DNA of 64,000 nt from Pontederia crassipes. Lineage: Eukaryota > Streptophyta > Magnoliopsida > Commelinales > Pontederiaceae. The DNA lies in contig CM060191.1 in NCBI GenBank assembly GCA_030549335.1, positions 60,089,947 through 60,153,946 of the forward strand, read 5' to 3'. This document shows, one piece after another, positions 1-12,074 of the stretch. The notes beneath the pieces are model-generated. The model saw nothing but the letters and a program-made list of their open reading frames with translations. It searched no databases and was not told where the DNA came from. A program made the translations under genes and the position numbers. Numbering within the stretch: the first letter of the stretch is position 1; each line of letters begins with the position of its first letter.

Positions 1-1314
1 AAGCATGATGCATAACATAGATATATTCTAATTAAACTAAAATGATATTTGTAGATATAAGTTTTTTCCATATATATTGCTTCCAAATTAATCTTTTTAT
101 TTTTTAAAATTTAATTAGAAAATCGATATAATAACTTGAGGATAGAAGGTCTGGAGTCATGTTCGTGGTTACTAAATTAAGGAGGAGATCAATGATTTGA
201 AGGAAAGGATAAGAAGACCTAAAGGTTTATAGATGATGAGGAAGAGTGATACAAGATGATTAGAAAATATGAGTTTTTAAATTTAAATACTCAAATGTAT
301 ATAAAAGGGATTCAAATACCACTTTGCTCTCTTAATAATTTACTTGTATAGATTTAGAGACATAAGAGCATCATATTTCCTATTAGTGATTGATGGTGCA
401 TTAGAAAAGATTCATTAGATTTGAAAGTTTTAAAAGATTTAAGATCCAAGTTTATGTTTAATATTTATGACGAGTTTTAGGGAAATCCTTAAAACTGCAT
501 TAATTGATATAGATCGTGTCATATTTCCTTCCTGATATCCTTTATGTATGATGATTCCCTAAGTTTTATGTTTCATGATGACCATGAATTGTATAGTAAT
601 ATTTTACGACTTGTTTTGAATGTTATGTCTGACCAATGATATTTCCTTAAAAAATACTTTAACTATTAAAGTAATAATATTATTTATTTAATCTAAAAAT
701 TTTAAGTGATAAAATATATTATAATAATTAATTTCAAAAATTGAAGAAAAGAGAAATAAAAGTCTAATCTCATTGATACAAGTTATGGATTGAAGATAAG
801 AAATAAAGAGAATTTGAGTGAGATTGCTATTAAGATAAGGATTAAAGATTAAATTCAAAATTAAACAATGAAAGATTATTATGAGAGACTAATTAAATAA
901 AAAATATACGCTTTTTTCTCAAGTTCTAAGTTAAGCAATTATGATTTGCTCTTTCTGAAGCTCAGAAAGTGTCAAACACTTCGGCTCTTTTATTATCTTG
1001 TCGGGACGAGTCCTTCATCACTTCACTAGAGTAGTTGTATCACACACAACTATCGAGGTCGTTTGGATGGGTTAGCAAATGTGCTAGTCATCATTCTTCA
1101 TCACTATCAGGTCTTAAAGAAAGAGTTTGTAAATCAACAAAAAATAAAAGAGAATGATGGGATGCAGAACAATAGTTAGCTCTAGTTAGACTTTTCATAG
1201 AGCTAGATGGGATACATGTTGGAAGTTGACATAAACCTTCGGACAAAGAAGGAAGAACTTGGATCCATTATTTGACAAGGAATCCAGGATTAATGGTTAA
1301 GCTGAGGATTCTAG
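1..1314. other. AT-rich spacer left of the gypsy complex
   Basis: No gene is recognisable here. Bases 1 to about 125 are a diverged copy of sequence found again at about 24,333-24,470, so the window begins inside a dispersed repeat. The rest is AT-rich with stops in all frames. Confidence 0.5.
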
Positions 1315-2902
1315 TGATGCGTTAAATTTGTAACAAATAAATTTGCTAGCAAGTGCACTAGTTGTATCAAATAATAAAATAGAGAGTAGAGTGTCGATCC
1401 CACGAAGAACTAGTTAAATCTAATCTATCCCAATAATCCATTAAGAGAAGAAAATGGTGTTGTGATATAAAGATAGAAAATAAATGCGCAAAAAATTAAA
1501 TAACAGAAAATAAAATAAATTAGTGTTGAGCCTAAGGATGTGGATGATTAACGATGATGATTAACCGACATGAACAACTAAGAAGACTGAATTATAACAA
1601 TGACGAATAGATTAAGTTCTTAAGAAGAATTAGTATTACCTGAATTAATGATCTCTACGCTGAGTAAATCAAACTATCTTAATTCCCGTAAAACTTAAGG
1701 TCACAAACGATGAGTTAATCTTAAGTTAATAACGATATTAAGATGCATAAAGTTGTAAGTCCTAAACTAACAATTATCCTTGCTAGATAAAAACTGATAA
1801 ACTGCACAAAATCTAGCACAAACTATGAGGTATTAGTTTCGTGTTATGATTGCTTCAACTTTAAGTTAAGAATCGATTCACTAAAAATTATTAAATCCAA
1901 AAACTAACTATCCCCAAATTTGATTTGTAGTCTTATATCAGAATATAATAATCTCGCTAAAAGCATTAAGCACAACAATCATAATAAAAAAACTGAAATA
2001 AGTATATTAATCCAAATCTAACAAATAATTCATATAGTTTTCTCAAAAAGATTAAAAATCTCTATTAAAAAATTAATTAGGCATAAAAAGTATGGGTAAA
2101 GAGCATCCAAACAATGATTAAAAGACAGAATTCTTCATCTCCGATGATATCTGGATTGCTGCAAAGTACACACGCTGAGTTGCTCCGCAATTTCTCTCGA
2201 ACAAACACCAAAAAACTCTGAAATTCTTCCTCTGCAATGTAGTACGGTTCCTGGGTCTCAAGCACATGTTTCTCTATCTCCTAGGGCCTCTGTTTATAGT
2301 CTTTAGGTGTTCCAAGGATTCTAGTAGAGTTTCGATTCGATTCGAAGTCTTTTCGTGTTAAAATAAGTAAATTTGGAATAGACTTTAATAGGTCTTTAAA
2401 ATTATCCAAAACTCCTTCAAATCTGAGTAAATATGTTTCCTAATCATCCATGATGTTTAGAATAAAGTTTGGGTTCGATCTGAACTTGAAATTTTCAAGA
2501 AAAGTCGAAGAGATCTCGAAAACAACCTTCGTAACGGCCCATAACATGGATTTAACGGCTCTTACAGTTTCTGACTCAAAACAGGATCTTTTTAATGGGC
2601 CATAACGAGTTATTCAGCCCCTCTATTATGGCCGTTACGGTCATATAACGGCCTGTTATATTCGATTCAGCCTTGGTAGCCTTCACTAATTCGCACTTTC
2701 TGGCTCTATTTTAACTCTGATTTGAGTGTCGTTTGTTTTTGTAGATCTCTGACTCATTTCTCTCCAGTTTTCTAAAAAACATAAATTTGAATAGAGTTTC
2801 ATTTTTATAAAATTAAAGTAAATAAGGTCAGAAAATGATGCATGCTATATGAAAAGGAATCGAAATGCGTGACTAATTATATGTTGTATTTTGCATGCAT
2901 CA
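1315..2902 (-). repeat. 3' LTR of the gypsy-type element (complete copy)
   Basis: This 1,588-bp block starts TGATGCGTTAAATTTG and ends TTTTGCATGCATCA. Its first 0.9 kb is repeated at 6647-7551 and its last 0.3 kb at 12699-12988, with roughly 90% identity by eye. It contains several copies of a TAACGG/CCGTTA motif around 2530-2660. Reading on the minus strand, it follows the polypurine tract. Confidence 0.75.
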
Positions 2903-2917
2903 AACTCCCCTAAGCTT
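2903..2917 (-). other. Polypurine tract of the gypsy-type element
   Basis: The minus strand reads AAGCTTAGGGGAGTT immediately before the LTR start TGATGC. This is the position and composition expected for the plus-strand primer of reverse transcription. A second, similar AAGCTTGGGGGAGTT occurs on the minus strand near 3922-3936 (and 7923-7937), suggesting a related element's junction is buried in the internal region. Confidence 0.7.
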
Positions 2918-3550
2918 AGATACTTGCTTGTCCTCAAGCAATATTCAAAGAAAAGCTCAAACCAAAATTATTAATCATCACTTCCACCTTGTAACTCAAC
3001 TACTCTTCTTAGCATTAGATTTTATGCATCCATCGCCTAAATGTCTCACCACTTTTCATAATAACTCGGCTTTATGAAATTTCTGAATGAAAGACATTTT
3101 TAAACTCCTCCAAATTCAGCTCTGAATAATAAGAAAATAATTTTTGAAAATAAAAATATCAATGTTGAATACACAAGTGTAACATGAGCTTTTATTCATT
3201 TATTACTTTTATATTTCTTCACTTAGAAACTTTTCATCATCATTCCTTTTTTTTCTTCTTTTTCTTTTCACCTTTTTTTTCATTGATTTGGTACTTATGT
3301 GCTTCTCCATATTGCGCAAGGTGGTCCATGTAATGAGCTTTCGACTGACAGATCCCAGAGCAGTTGCCCTTAGGTCGTCAGGCAGGAATTTCCTACGGAT
3401 CTAGTTTCCCGAACACACCCATGTTCCAAATAACACCTTTTTGTACATTCTCATACTTTTTGGGGCTCCACTGGCCCTCTTTTGTACATGATGATAATTT
3501 TACATGTATTTATTTATTAGTAAGCTCAGCTACACTTGAATGTTCAACAT

Positions 3551-4922
3551 GGATATAATTATTATCAAGGTGATATACATAATATAAAAATAAGAGGATG
3601 AACATAATTTGTCATCTAACATCCATAGTTTCACTAAGTAACTTTCTTCAAACTATTTATCCAACACGAAGGCGATAAATGATAAAATAATAATACTTCA
3701 AATTTCATTAATTGATAAGATGTCCTAGAATAATGCTTGAAAAATAAGTAAATACTAAGATATGAGAAAATAAGATGCAATTTTCAATTATGAAAAACAC
3801 GTTTAATATTCTGATTTTTTTTTTAAAAAATATGAGATGCAAGCAAATATGCAAATAAAACATGAAGAGAATCTTGCAATGCAATATAAAAAGATAGGCA
3901 TGATGCATGAAATTGCAAACTCCCCCAAGCTTGAACTCAACACTGTCCCAAGTGTTAGAAATCAAACTTGTAGGACTCCAAATATATGATAATGAAAAAT
4001 ATAAACGTAGAAAAGGAAATGACACAACCTGATGTTTCTCGAGTCGATGGATGTTGAAGTTGTAAGAAGAAGCCACGAAGAATCCATAGTGTCCTTGGCC
4101 GATAGAAATTTGGGCGTCTATGTTTCTACTTTTCTTCAATTTCGAGAAGGCAATTATGTTTTCCTTTTCTTTCTTCCTTTTATTTTCTTCTTTTTTTTCT
4201 TTCAGTTTTCTTCCATGCTGTTACAGGAAGAAGGGTAGATAATGGTCCGTCTATGCGATTTAACGGGTCGTGATATGGAAATCACGACCTTTGTAGTAGA
4301 GTTGTAGAAGAATTGCATACGGTCACGGGTCGTGATAGCGCGTTAACCGTCTCCCAAAGAGGAGCTCGGCTAGGAAGATTCAAATTATGGCCCGTGTGAA
4401 GGCGATGCTCATGGTCCTACATTTATATAAAAAATGTTAGAGAGGGTCGTTACCAAATGGTCACGGCCCGTCAAAAAATGTATTATGCAGACCTTACTAT
4501 GACCTCCGCGAGGGGCGTATGACGACCTGTAAACAATAAAACTGGTGTTAGTGAGCACTATGATATGCATGATATTTTGGTGCCGACTCGCAAGATGTTG
4601 GTATCTAATCCGTACTAGGATTTAACGGGGCGTGATGAGGTTTTAACGACCCGTGAGTTGTTCGTAGATCTGGGCAATAGTGCATCATGGGACGTGCTGA
4701 GATCGATCAGGCCATAAATTGAGGTGTTTAAGAGTATCGGCTAGCTGGACAACAACTTGCAGGGCGTTATTCGACGATTACAACCCGTAAGCTCAAAGTC
4801 CCTAAGTACTAGACCTACTGTGATGTGCGTGATTAGTGATTTATGACCCATGACAAAATGACTTAATAGAACAACATTGAATATAACATCTGTTACAGGT
4901 CGTGAGACAGAGATTACGGCCC
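3551..4922. repeat. Internal segment, copy 1 of a 1.37-kb direct duplication
   Basis: Bases 3551-4922 recur at 7552-8924 with about 13 substitutions and one or two length changes in a mononucleotide run, so about 99% identical. Copy 1 sits in its expected place inside the gypsy-type element. No coding function is recognisable; short open frames here are fortuitous. Confidence 0.85.
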
Positions 4923-5160
4923 GTGAAATGTGCAAAACTTGAAATTTCCCACTATGAGACCCGTGATATAAAAATTATAGTCCGTTAAAGAAGAATACAT
5001 GGTGTTATGTGGGATGTTACGGGTCGTTACATCGATGTTACGGTCCGTGAAGATCAAATGTTCAAAATATATGTCATTGTGAGTCTCGTAAACTACAAAC
5101 GACGACCTGTGAGATATTTGTAACACCCGTGAGAAGTGAATAACGACCCTGGATAACTGA
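4250..5160. repeat. Array of degenerate CGGGTCGTGA / ACGGCCCGTGA motifs
   Basis: CG-rich motifs of the form ACGGGTCGTGA or TTACGGCCCGTGA recur every 30-90 bases in otherwise AT-rich sequence. Several neighbours form inverted pairs, the clearest being GGTCGTGAT and ATCACGACC separated by six bases near 4267-4290. Part of the array is repeated in the 8251-8924 copy, and related TAACGG motifs occur in the LTR. The role is unknown. Confidence 0.6.
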
Positions 5161-5529
5161 AAATTTTAAATTTTTAATAAAATATAGGTTGTGACATGCA
5201 AAGTCCTATAAAAAAATAACAATAAAGAATAAAAAATAAATGACAGAAGGAATGTAAGAGACTAAGCAACTAAGATAATCAAACTAACTAATCTAACATG
5301 AACTAAATTAATCTAAACAAAATTATGGAAAATATATAAATTATAAGTTTAAGGATGAAGAAAATTAGTTCTAAGTTTGAAGTCCTTAGCTCGATTGTGA
5401 CATAACAGAACAATCTCACAGGATTTTTTTTTGTGATCGCGAATACTCGTAGTGGTGGAGATTGATCATCTCATAAGTCATAATCCGTTTGGAATATCAA
5501 CTTTGTTCATTTGGTAGAAGCGTCAATTG

Positions 5530-6463
5530 TCATTGTTGATTGGAATGTGGAGATTGAATGACATTGTTCATCTGGAGGTTATTTGTTGCTGAAGAATTGA
5601 CTTGGATCTTCAGATGTGGACTCTTGGGTCTCCATTGCAATGATGTGTTATTTGTTGCTGACATGGATGGAGTGATCCACTCTTTTGTTGGTGGACTATG
5701 AATGTGAGACGGTGTCGTTATGTTGGCTGGAATTTTAGAAGTGCATGCCTCCTTCATACTTGTCCATCCTCAATTATGTATGGACTTGTCTCTTTCACAC
5801 GCCATTGTGTTGTCCATCTTTCCAGATAATAAAATCTTTGTGACCTCCATCTTTCTTGATAGTAACATGGGCATAAGATGGTTGTAGAATTTTCCTCGAT
5901 GTTTTTTTCATATGTGTCAGTAACTCGAGGAATTAATTCTGCAACTTGCTTTTCAAGTGTGCGAATTCTGACCTCCATCTCTTCGAATTTGATTTGAATG
6001 TCTGAATTTTGTAGAGGAGGAGATGACATATCACTAGCAATGTTCTGCCTTCTAACTGGGTCAATTGCACCTCGAAGTTGTTGATTAATTCATCTTGCAC
6101 TTTGGGCTTCTCTTCGATTGTTGCAATGAAATGATTAATCATATCCTGGAGGCTGGTTGTTGGCTCATATGATAATGTAGATTCAAGAATTGAGGTAATA
6201 GCCCTGTCTGTCATCTTCCTTTGTAGCCTGATGTTATCAATTTGCCTCTCCATTTTTTCAATTTGATAATGTTGAGTGGAGAGTTTCTTCAGCAAAGGAT
6301 CTAACAAATGTTTCAGCATGGTAGATAAATCTTCGATTTGAACTTGTTGAGGCTTCTCTGTAGTACTTTGTCTTGATGATGTTGCCTCGTTATGAATCTC
6401 ATCTTGTTGGACAGTAGGATTGTTTCTCTCAACTTGTTGATTTGTTGTCATTTTGTTCTTCAT
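5530..6463 (-). pseudogene. Gag-like coiled-coil coding remnant of the gypsy-type element
   Basis: An ATG at 6463 opens a 176-codon frame just downstream of the primer-binding site, where gag is expected. The product is hydrophilic and rich in Gln, Glu and Lys, with a likely coiled coil (around residues 45-90, HLLDPLLKKLSTQHYQIEKM). Reading continues through other frames (6029-5754 and 5757-5530), which again look like coding sequence (coiled-coil segment EEMEVRIRTLEKQVAELIPR), so at least two frameshifts are likely. There is no zinc knuckle, protease or reverse transcriptase. I do not recognise a specific family. The location argues for a gag-derived protein of a non-autonomous element. Confidence 0.45.
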
Positions 6464-6622
6464 CGTTGAGGATGTAAAGATGTGTTTGTGATGATGAAGT
6501 TGTGTACAAGCTATGTCACCTGAAAAACTTACACAACACTAAAAGAAAAAGTGAAGTAAAATGGAAAATAAAAATTCTCAAAGTGTCTTATACAAGATAG
6601 AATAAGAGTTATGAACAATAGT

Positions 6623-6640
6623 TCCCTGACAACGGCGCCA
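6623..6640 (-). other. Primer-binding site of the gypsy-type element
   Basis: The minus strand reads TGGCGCCGTTGTCAGGGA, an 18-base site of the TGGCGCC type complementary to a plant tRNA 3' end (such sites are usually assigned to tRNA-Asp or a similar tRNA). Six bases separate it from the LTR at 6647. Confidence 0.75.
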
Positions 6641-6646
6641 AAGACT

Positions 6647-7551
6647 TGATGCATTAATTTTGTAACAAATAAATTTACTAGCAAGTGCATTAGTCGTATC
6701 TGGAGAGTAAAATGTTAATCCCATGAGGAACTAGTTAAATCTAATCTATCCCAATAATCCACTAAGAGAAGAAAATGGTGTTGTGATATAAAGATAAAAA
6801 ACAAATATGCAAAAAAATTAAATAACAGAAAATAAAATAAATTGGTGTTGAGCCTAAGGATGATGGATGATTAACGATGATTGACATGAACAACTATGAA
6901 GATTGAATTATAACGATGATGAACAGATTAAGTTCTTAAGATGGATTATGATTACCTAAATTAATGATCTCTACGCTGAGTAAATCAAACTATTTTAATT
7001 CCCGCAAAACTTAAGATCACAAACAATGAGTTAATCTTCAGTTAATAAAGATATTAAGATACATTAAGTTGTAAGTCCTAAACTAACAGTTATCCTCGCT
7101 GGGTAAAAACTGATAGACCGCACAAAATCTAACACAAACGATGAGTTACTAATTTCTTGTTATGATTGCTTCAACTTTAAGTTAAGAATCGATTCACTGA
7201 AAATTATTAAATCCTAAAACTAACCACCCCAAATCTGATTTGTAGTCTTACATCAGAATAATATAATTTCAGTAAAAAGCATTAAGCACAACAATCATAA
7301 TCAAAAGAAACTGAAATAACTATATTAATCCAAATCTAACAAATAGTTCATGTAGTTTTCTAAAAAAAATTAAAAATCTCTATTACAAAATTAATTAGGC
7401 ATAAAAAGTATGGGTAAAGAGCACCCAAACAATGATTAGAAGACAGAATTCTTCATCTCCGATGATCTCTGGATTGTTGCAAAGTACACGCGCTGAATTG
7501 CTTCACAGTTTCTCCCGAACAAACATCGAAAAACTCTGAAGTTCTTCCTCT
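6647..7551 (-). repeat. 5' LTR of the gypsy-type element, first part
   Basis: This block matches 1315 to about 2240 of the complete LTR, starting TGATGCATTAATTTTG. It stops abruptly at 7551 where the duplicated internal segment begins. The missing middle of the LTR (about 2240-2630 of the complete copy) is absent from the window. Confidence 0.75.
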
Positions 7552-8924
7552 GGATATAATTATTATCAAGGTGATATACATAATATAAAAATAAGAGGAT
7601 GAACATAATTTGTCATCTAACATCCATAGTTTCACTAAGTAACTTTCTTCAAACTATTTACCCAACACGAAGGCGATAAATGATAAAATAATAATACTTC
7701 AAATTTCATTAATTAATAAGATGTCCTAGAATAATGCTTGAAAAATAAGTAAATACTAAGATATGAGAAAATAAGATGCAATTTTCAATTATGAAAAACA
7801 CATTTAATATTCTGATTTTTTTTTAAAAAAAATATGAGATGCAAGCAAATATGCAAATAAAACATGAAGAGAATCTTGCAATGCAATATAAAAAGATAGG
7901 CATGATGCATAAAATTGCAAACTCCCCCAAGCTTGAACTCAACACTGTCCCAAGTGTTAGAAATCAAACTTGTAGGATTCCAAATATATGATAATGAAAA
8001 ATATAAACGTAGAAAAGGAAATGACACAACCTGATGTTTCTCGAGTCAATGGATGTTGAAGTTGTAAGAAGAAGCCACGAAGAATCCATAGTGTCCTTGG
8101 CCGATAGAAATTTGGGCGTCTATGTTTCTACTTTTCTTCAATTTCGAGAAGGCAATTATGTTTTCCTTTTCTTTCTTCCTTTTATTTTCTTCTTTTTTTT
8201 CTTTCAGTTTTCTTCCATGCTGTTACAGGAAGAAGGGTAGATAATGGTCCGTCTATGCGATTTAACGGGTCGTGATATGGAAATCACAACCTTTGTAGTA
8301 GAGTTGTAGAAGAATTGCATACGGTCACAGGTCGTGATAGCGCGTTAACCGTCTCCCAAAGAGGAGCTCGGCTAGGAAGATTCAAATTATGGCCCGTTTG
8401 AAGGCGATGCTCATGGTCCTACATTTATATAAAAAATGTTAGAGAGGGTCGTTACCAAATGGTCACGGCCCGTCAAAAAATGTATTATGTAGACCTTACT
8501 ATGACCTCCGCGAGGGGCGTATGACGGCCTGTAAACAATAAAACTGGTGTTAGTGAGCACTATGATATGCATGATATTTTGGTGCCGACTCGCAAGATGT
8601 TGGTATCTAATCCGTACTAGGATTTAACGGGGCGTGATGAGGTTTTAACGACCCGTGAGTTGTTCGTAGATCTGGGCAATAGTGCATCATGGGTCGTGCT
8701 GAGATCGATCAGGCCATAAATTGAGGTGTTTAAGAGTATCGGCTAGCTGGACAACAACTTGCAGGGCGTTATTCGACGATTACAACCCGTAAGCTCAAAG
8801 TCCCTAAGTACTAGACCTACTGTGATGTGCGTGATTAGTGATTTATGACCCATGACAAAATGACTTAATAGAACAACATTGAATATAACATCTGTTACAG
8901 GTCGTGAGACAGAGATTACGGCCC
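7552..8924. repeat. Internal segment, copy 2, fused into the 5' LTR
   Basis: This is a near-perfect copy of 3551-4922. It joins LTR sequence at 7551 with only a base or two of microhomology and ends at 8924 in the middle of an ACGGCCC motif. It is much more similar to its partner (about 99%) than the two LTRs are to each other (about 90%). Confidence 0.85.
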
Positions 8925-9862
8925 TATTATTTTGTTGCTCTCCTATTTCTATTTCTGAAAAATGAAAACAACATAAAAAATCTAGTTGGATTGTTCAGAT
9001 CCTAGCCGTCTTCCTTATTTGCTTTCATTTGTTATTCAAGCCTTAACAGTCATCCTTGCGTTCTCAAAATTTGGTACAGTTAAAAAAAAGAAAACCATAA
9101 AAAATCTACTTATTTGTTCTTGAAACCCTAGCCGTCATCCATCTCTATTCTTCAATGTTTGCTGCATTGCAGAAAAAAATTGAGAAAAAAATAGGAAAAA
9201 AAGGAAGGTGTAAAAAAAGAGAAGGGAAGAACATGAAAGAAAATATATGGAAAAAAATTCAAAAAAAATCTGAGAAAAAAGGACTGAAAGGAAAGATTGA
9301 AGAGGAAGGAAAGAAAAGAAAAGAAAAGAAAAGAAAAGGAAAGATTATTTCTGGAGAGAAACGAGAAAAAAAATTGAAAGGAAAGATTCATAAAGAATAG
9401 GGAGGGAAAAAAAAGAAAAGGAAAGCTTATTTCTAAAGAGAAAGGTGCACAAGAAATTTTTAAGATTTTGAATGATTTAATCCAATGAATGATCTTTAAT
9501 TTCATTGCACATCTATCCTTATTTGGCAACCTTTTTTTCTTATCTCTATTCTAATTGGAGCTTCAAGATTTATTTTGATCTTGCAATCATATTGATAAAT
9601 AGATTGACTTAATTGCTCATTACCTTGTGTTGACTTGCATTAGTTCTCTTAGAACTTGTTGGAGGGTTCAAGAGAGAAAAAAAGGCTGAGTGGTGAGTAC
9701 AATTCTGAAAAAAGTTAAATAGAGTTGAGGTAAAATACGAATCACCACGTGAGGTATTAAGATTGCTTTTATCATTAACATTTGCTGTAGAAATTTCTCA
9801 CAATGTCAACAGAAAAGGACAAAGAACATAATCATAGAAAATAAACAATTGATTAGAGAAGA

Positions 9863-11176
9863 ATGATGGAGGTCATGACTCAACATTTTCAACATCTTGA
9901 ACATATGATTACTGAACTGCACGATCAAGTAGATGTGCAAATTGCACAACTACAACAAGTTATACAATCAAATCAAAGAAGAGATGGCCAAAGACAACGT
10001 GCTCCTGATGAACATGATGAAGAGATTGAATAAAAAAATGATTAAAATTGAAGAAAGCATAGGCGTGTTCAGATTGGAGGAAGAAGTCATGATCGAAAAA
10101 ATATTTTCTATGCGCGTTATTCTATTTTGGACAGAACTTGTGGATTAATTATTGATAGTGAAAGTTGCATTAATCTTGCTAGCCATTACATGGTGGAGAA
10201 GTTGGGACTACCAACCTTACAACACCCAAAACCATACAAACTTCAGTGGATAAATGATGATGGAAAAGTCAAAGTGACCAAACAGGTGCTTATGTCATTT
10301 AAAATTGAAAGATTTATTGATGAAGTATTATGTGATGTGGTGTCAATGCATGTTTGTCATATGCTTTTGGGGCGACCATAGCTATATGATCAAGGCGTGA
10401 CACATGATGAAGATACCAACCGTTATAAATGTCACAAGGATGGAAGAAAGTATACTTTAGCACCATTGCCACTTCAAGATGCATACATAGAGCAGGAGCA
10501 ACTTAAGGAGCGTGTAGCAGCTTACAACATTGAGATAAAGAGCATGACTGTACAAAATCGCATGAAGAAAGAAAAAGCTGAAAGTCATATTGTAATTCAA
10601 AATGATTTTGAGTGTTGTGAGAAAGACAAAGATGAAACATATGAGTGTCACAACCTGAGTGATGAAAATGAGAGTCACAAAACTTTTGAGTGCTTAAAAA
10701 GATCACCTTCTGAAAGCATTGAGATACAACATTTAGATACTGAGTATTATAAGAATTGTGACAATGAGAGAAGATTAGATCTTGAGTATTTAGAAAGGCC
10801 ATCTCCAGATAGATATGGTAAAAAAGACTTGAGTGTTGAGACAAAAGAAAGAGAATTCAGTAATTTTTCTCCTAACACTAACCATCTTTTGTCTTTTGAT
10901 TCTGATTTGTCCATGCAGATATGTAGGAGTGGAGTATCTGAAGATACAAATTCTATTAAGCAAGAATTTGAAAGATGTATTGATTTTGTCACGACTGGTT
11001 TGAAAAGTCCATATCTTACATTTGAAACTTTATATTTGTTTGATGTGACTAACTTGCAGGTCTTAATTGAGAGAAGTATTGAATGGAATGCAAACATTAT
11101 ATCTAAATTTTCTATTCCACTTTGTTATTTATTGAGTGCTGATACACTTTATTTGAGTGTTAAAATTTCGGAATGA
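9863..11176 (+). pseudogene. Gypsy gag N-terminus joined to aspartic-protease remnant
   Basis: A gag-type start (MMEVMTQHFQHLEHMI...) at 9863 stays open to a stop at 10033. The middle of gag is missing, and the frame at about 10120-10380 resumes as a retroviral-type aspartic protease: DRTCGLIIDSES, ASHYMVEKLGLPT and HMLLGRP are conserved landmarks. The catalytic D-S-G is D-S-E here (about 10150), which should abolish activity. A TAG follows LLGRP. The frame from 10397 continues with the usual protease-to-RT linker (NRYKCHKDGRKYTLAPLPL) and then a Glu/Lys-rich region with no RT motif. This is a dead fragment. Confidence 0.65.
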
Positions 11177-11926
11177 ATATTCTTTAGTCCTGAATACTTT
11201 TGAATGATTGGTTATGATTTTTAGATTTTCCGATGAGCCCAAAGTCTTATTCATTTCCTTAAATCAAATCTTGTGCTCAATTAAAATTATTTATTCTGAT
11301 GATTGTTATAATCTTCTATGTCATTTTCAAAAATCATTAGCATGTGCATTAGTTAGACTTATGTGCATTTTTCATCAAAGATTCGTGAGTAACTTCTTTG
11401 GAGATATCTTAATTAATAGCAGTCATTTGCAAGGTAATTTTGATGATGTTTTGGTTTGTTGCAAGGACTTGCATGATTCCTTTTATAAGCCAAGTTATTT
11501 GCAATAGATCCTATGATATTTCACTTGCAGATTTTAAAGATCCATTTTATTTTGAAGGAAAAGATGTACTTGACAATCTCCATGTTAGATCTCTAGTTCC
11601 GTGGAATACATTGCACATTTCATTTGACTGTATCCTTATGCGCAAAGGAAGGTCCCCCAAGTTTCACAATTTGTTTCTTAAAATATCATTGTCATATGGG
11701 CATAAGATATTTCATCCAGGTGAGTATAATAGTTATATTACTTTTTATATTATTTATGTTGTTTTTTTCTCAAAACTTACAGGATCTTAATAGGATGATA
11801 AAATTGAGAAATTATTGCCGTTCTGATAGAGATACATCGTCCCATCCGACACATCGAAGGAAAGTATCAATATCTCCATTATGCGTGTCCTATATTATTT
11901 AATAAATTCATATATGTGATAGGTTA

Positions 11927-12074
11927 TATTCTCCTTATTGTGAATGTAGATTCGAGGATGAATCCTTTTTAAGAGGAGAGAAATGATATGAACATGGATA
12001 TACTCTCCTTATTGTGAATGTAGATTCGAGGACGAATTCTTTTGAAGAGGAGGGAAATGATATGAACTAGGAAA
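11927..12074 (+). repeat. 74-bp tandem duplication of the polypurine region
   Basis: Two adjacent copies, about 74 bp apart, each contain TTATTGTGAATGTAG, a GATTCGAGGA(T/C)GAAT stretch and AAGAGGAG(A/G)GAAATGAT. That is a gypsy polypurine tract plus LTR start. The second copy leads into the LTR at 12058. Confidence 0.7.

Noticed and set aside
3551..8924. The 1.37-kb direct repeats as a pair of LTRs
   Set aside because: They lack matched TG...CA ends, primer site and polypurine tract at the boundaries, and an LTR junction-like motif lies inside them.
9152..9529. Phe/Leu-rich minus-strand frame and Lys-rich plus-strand frame
   Set aside because: Translation of a purine-rich stretch in the gypsy leader; there is no recognisable protein.
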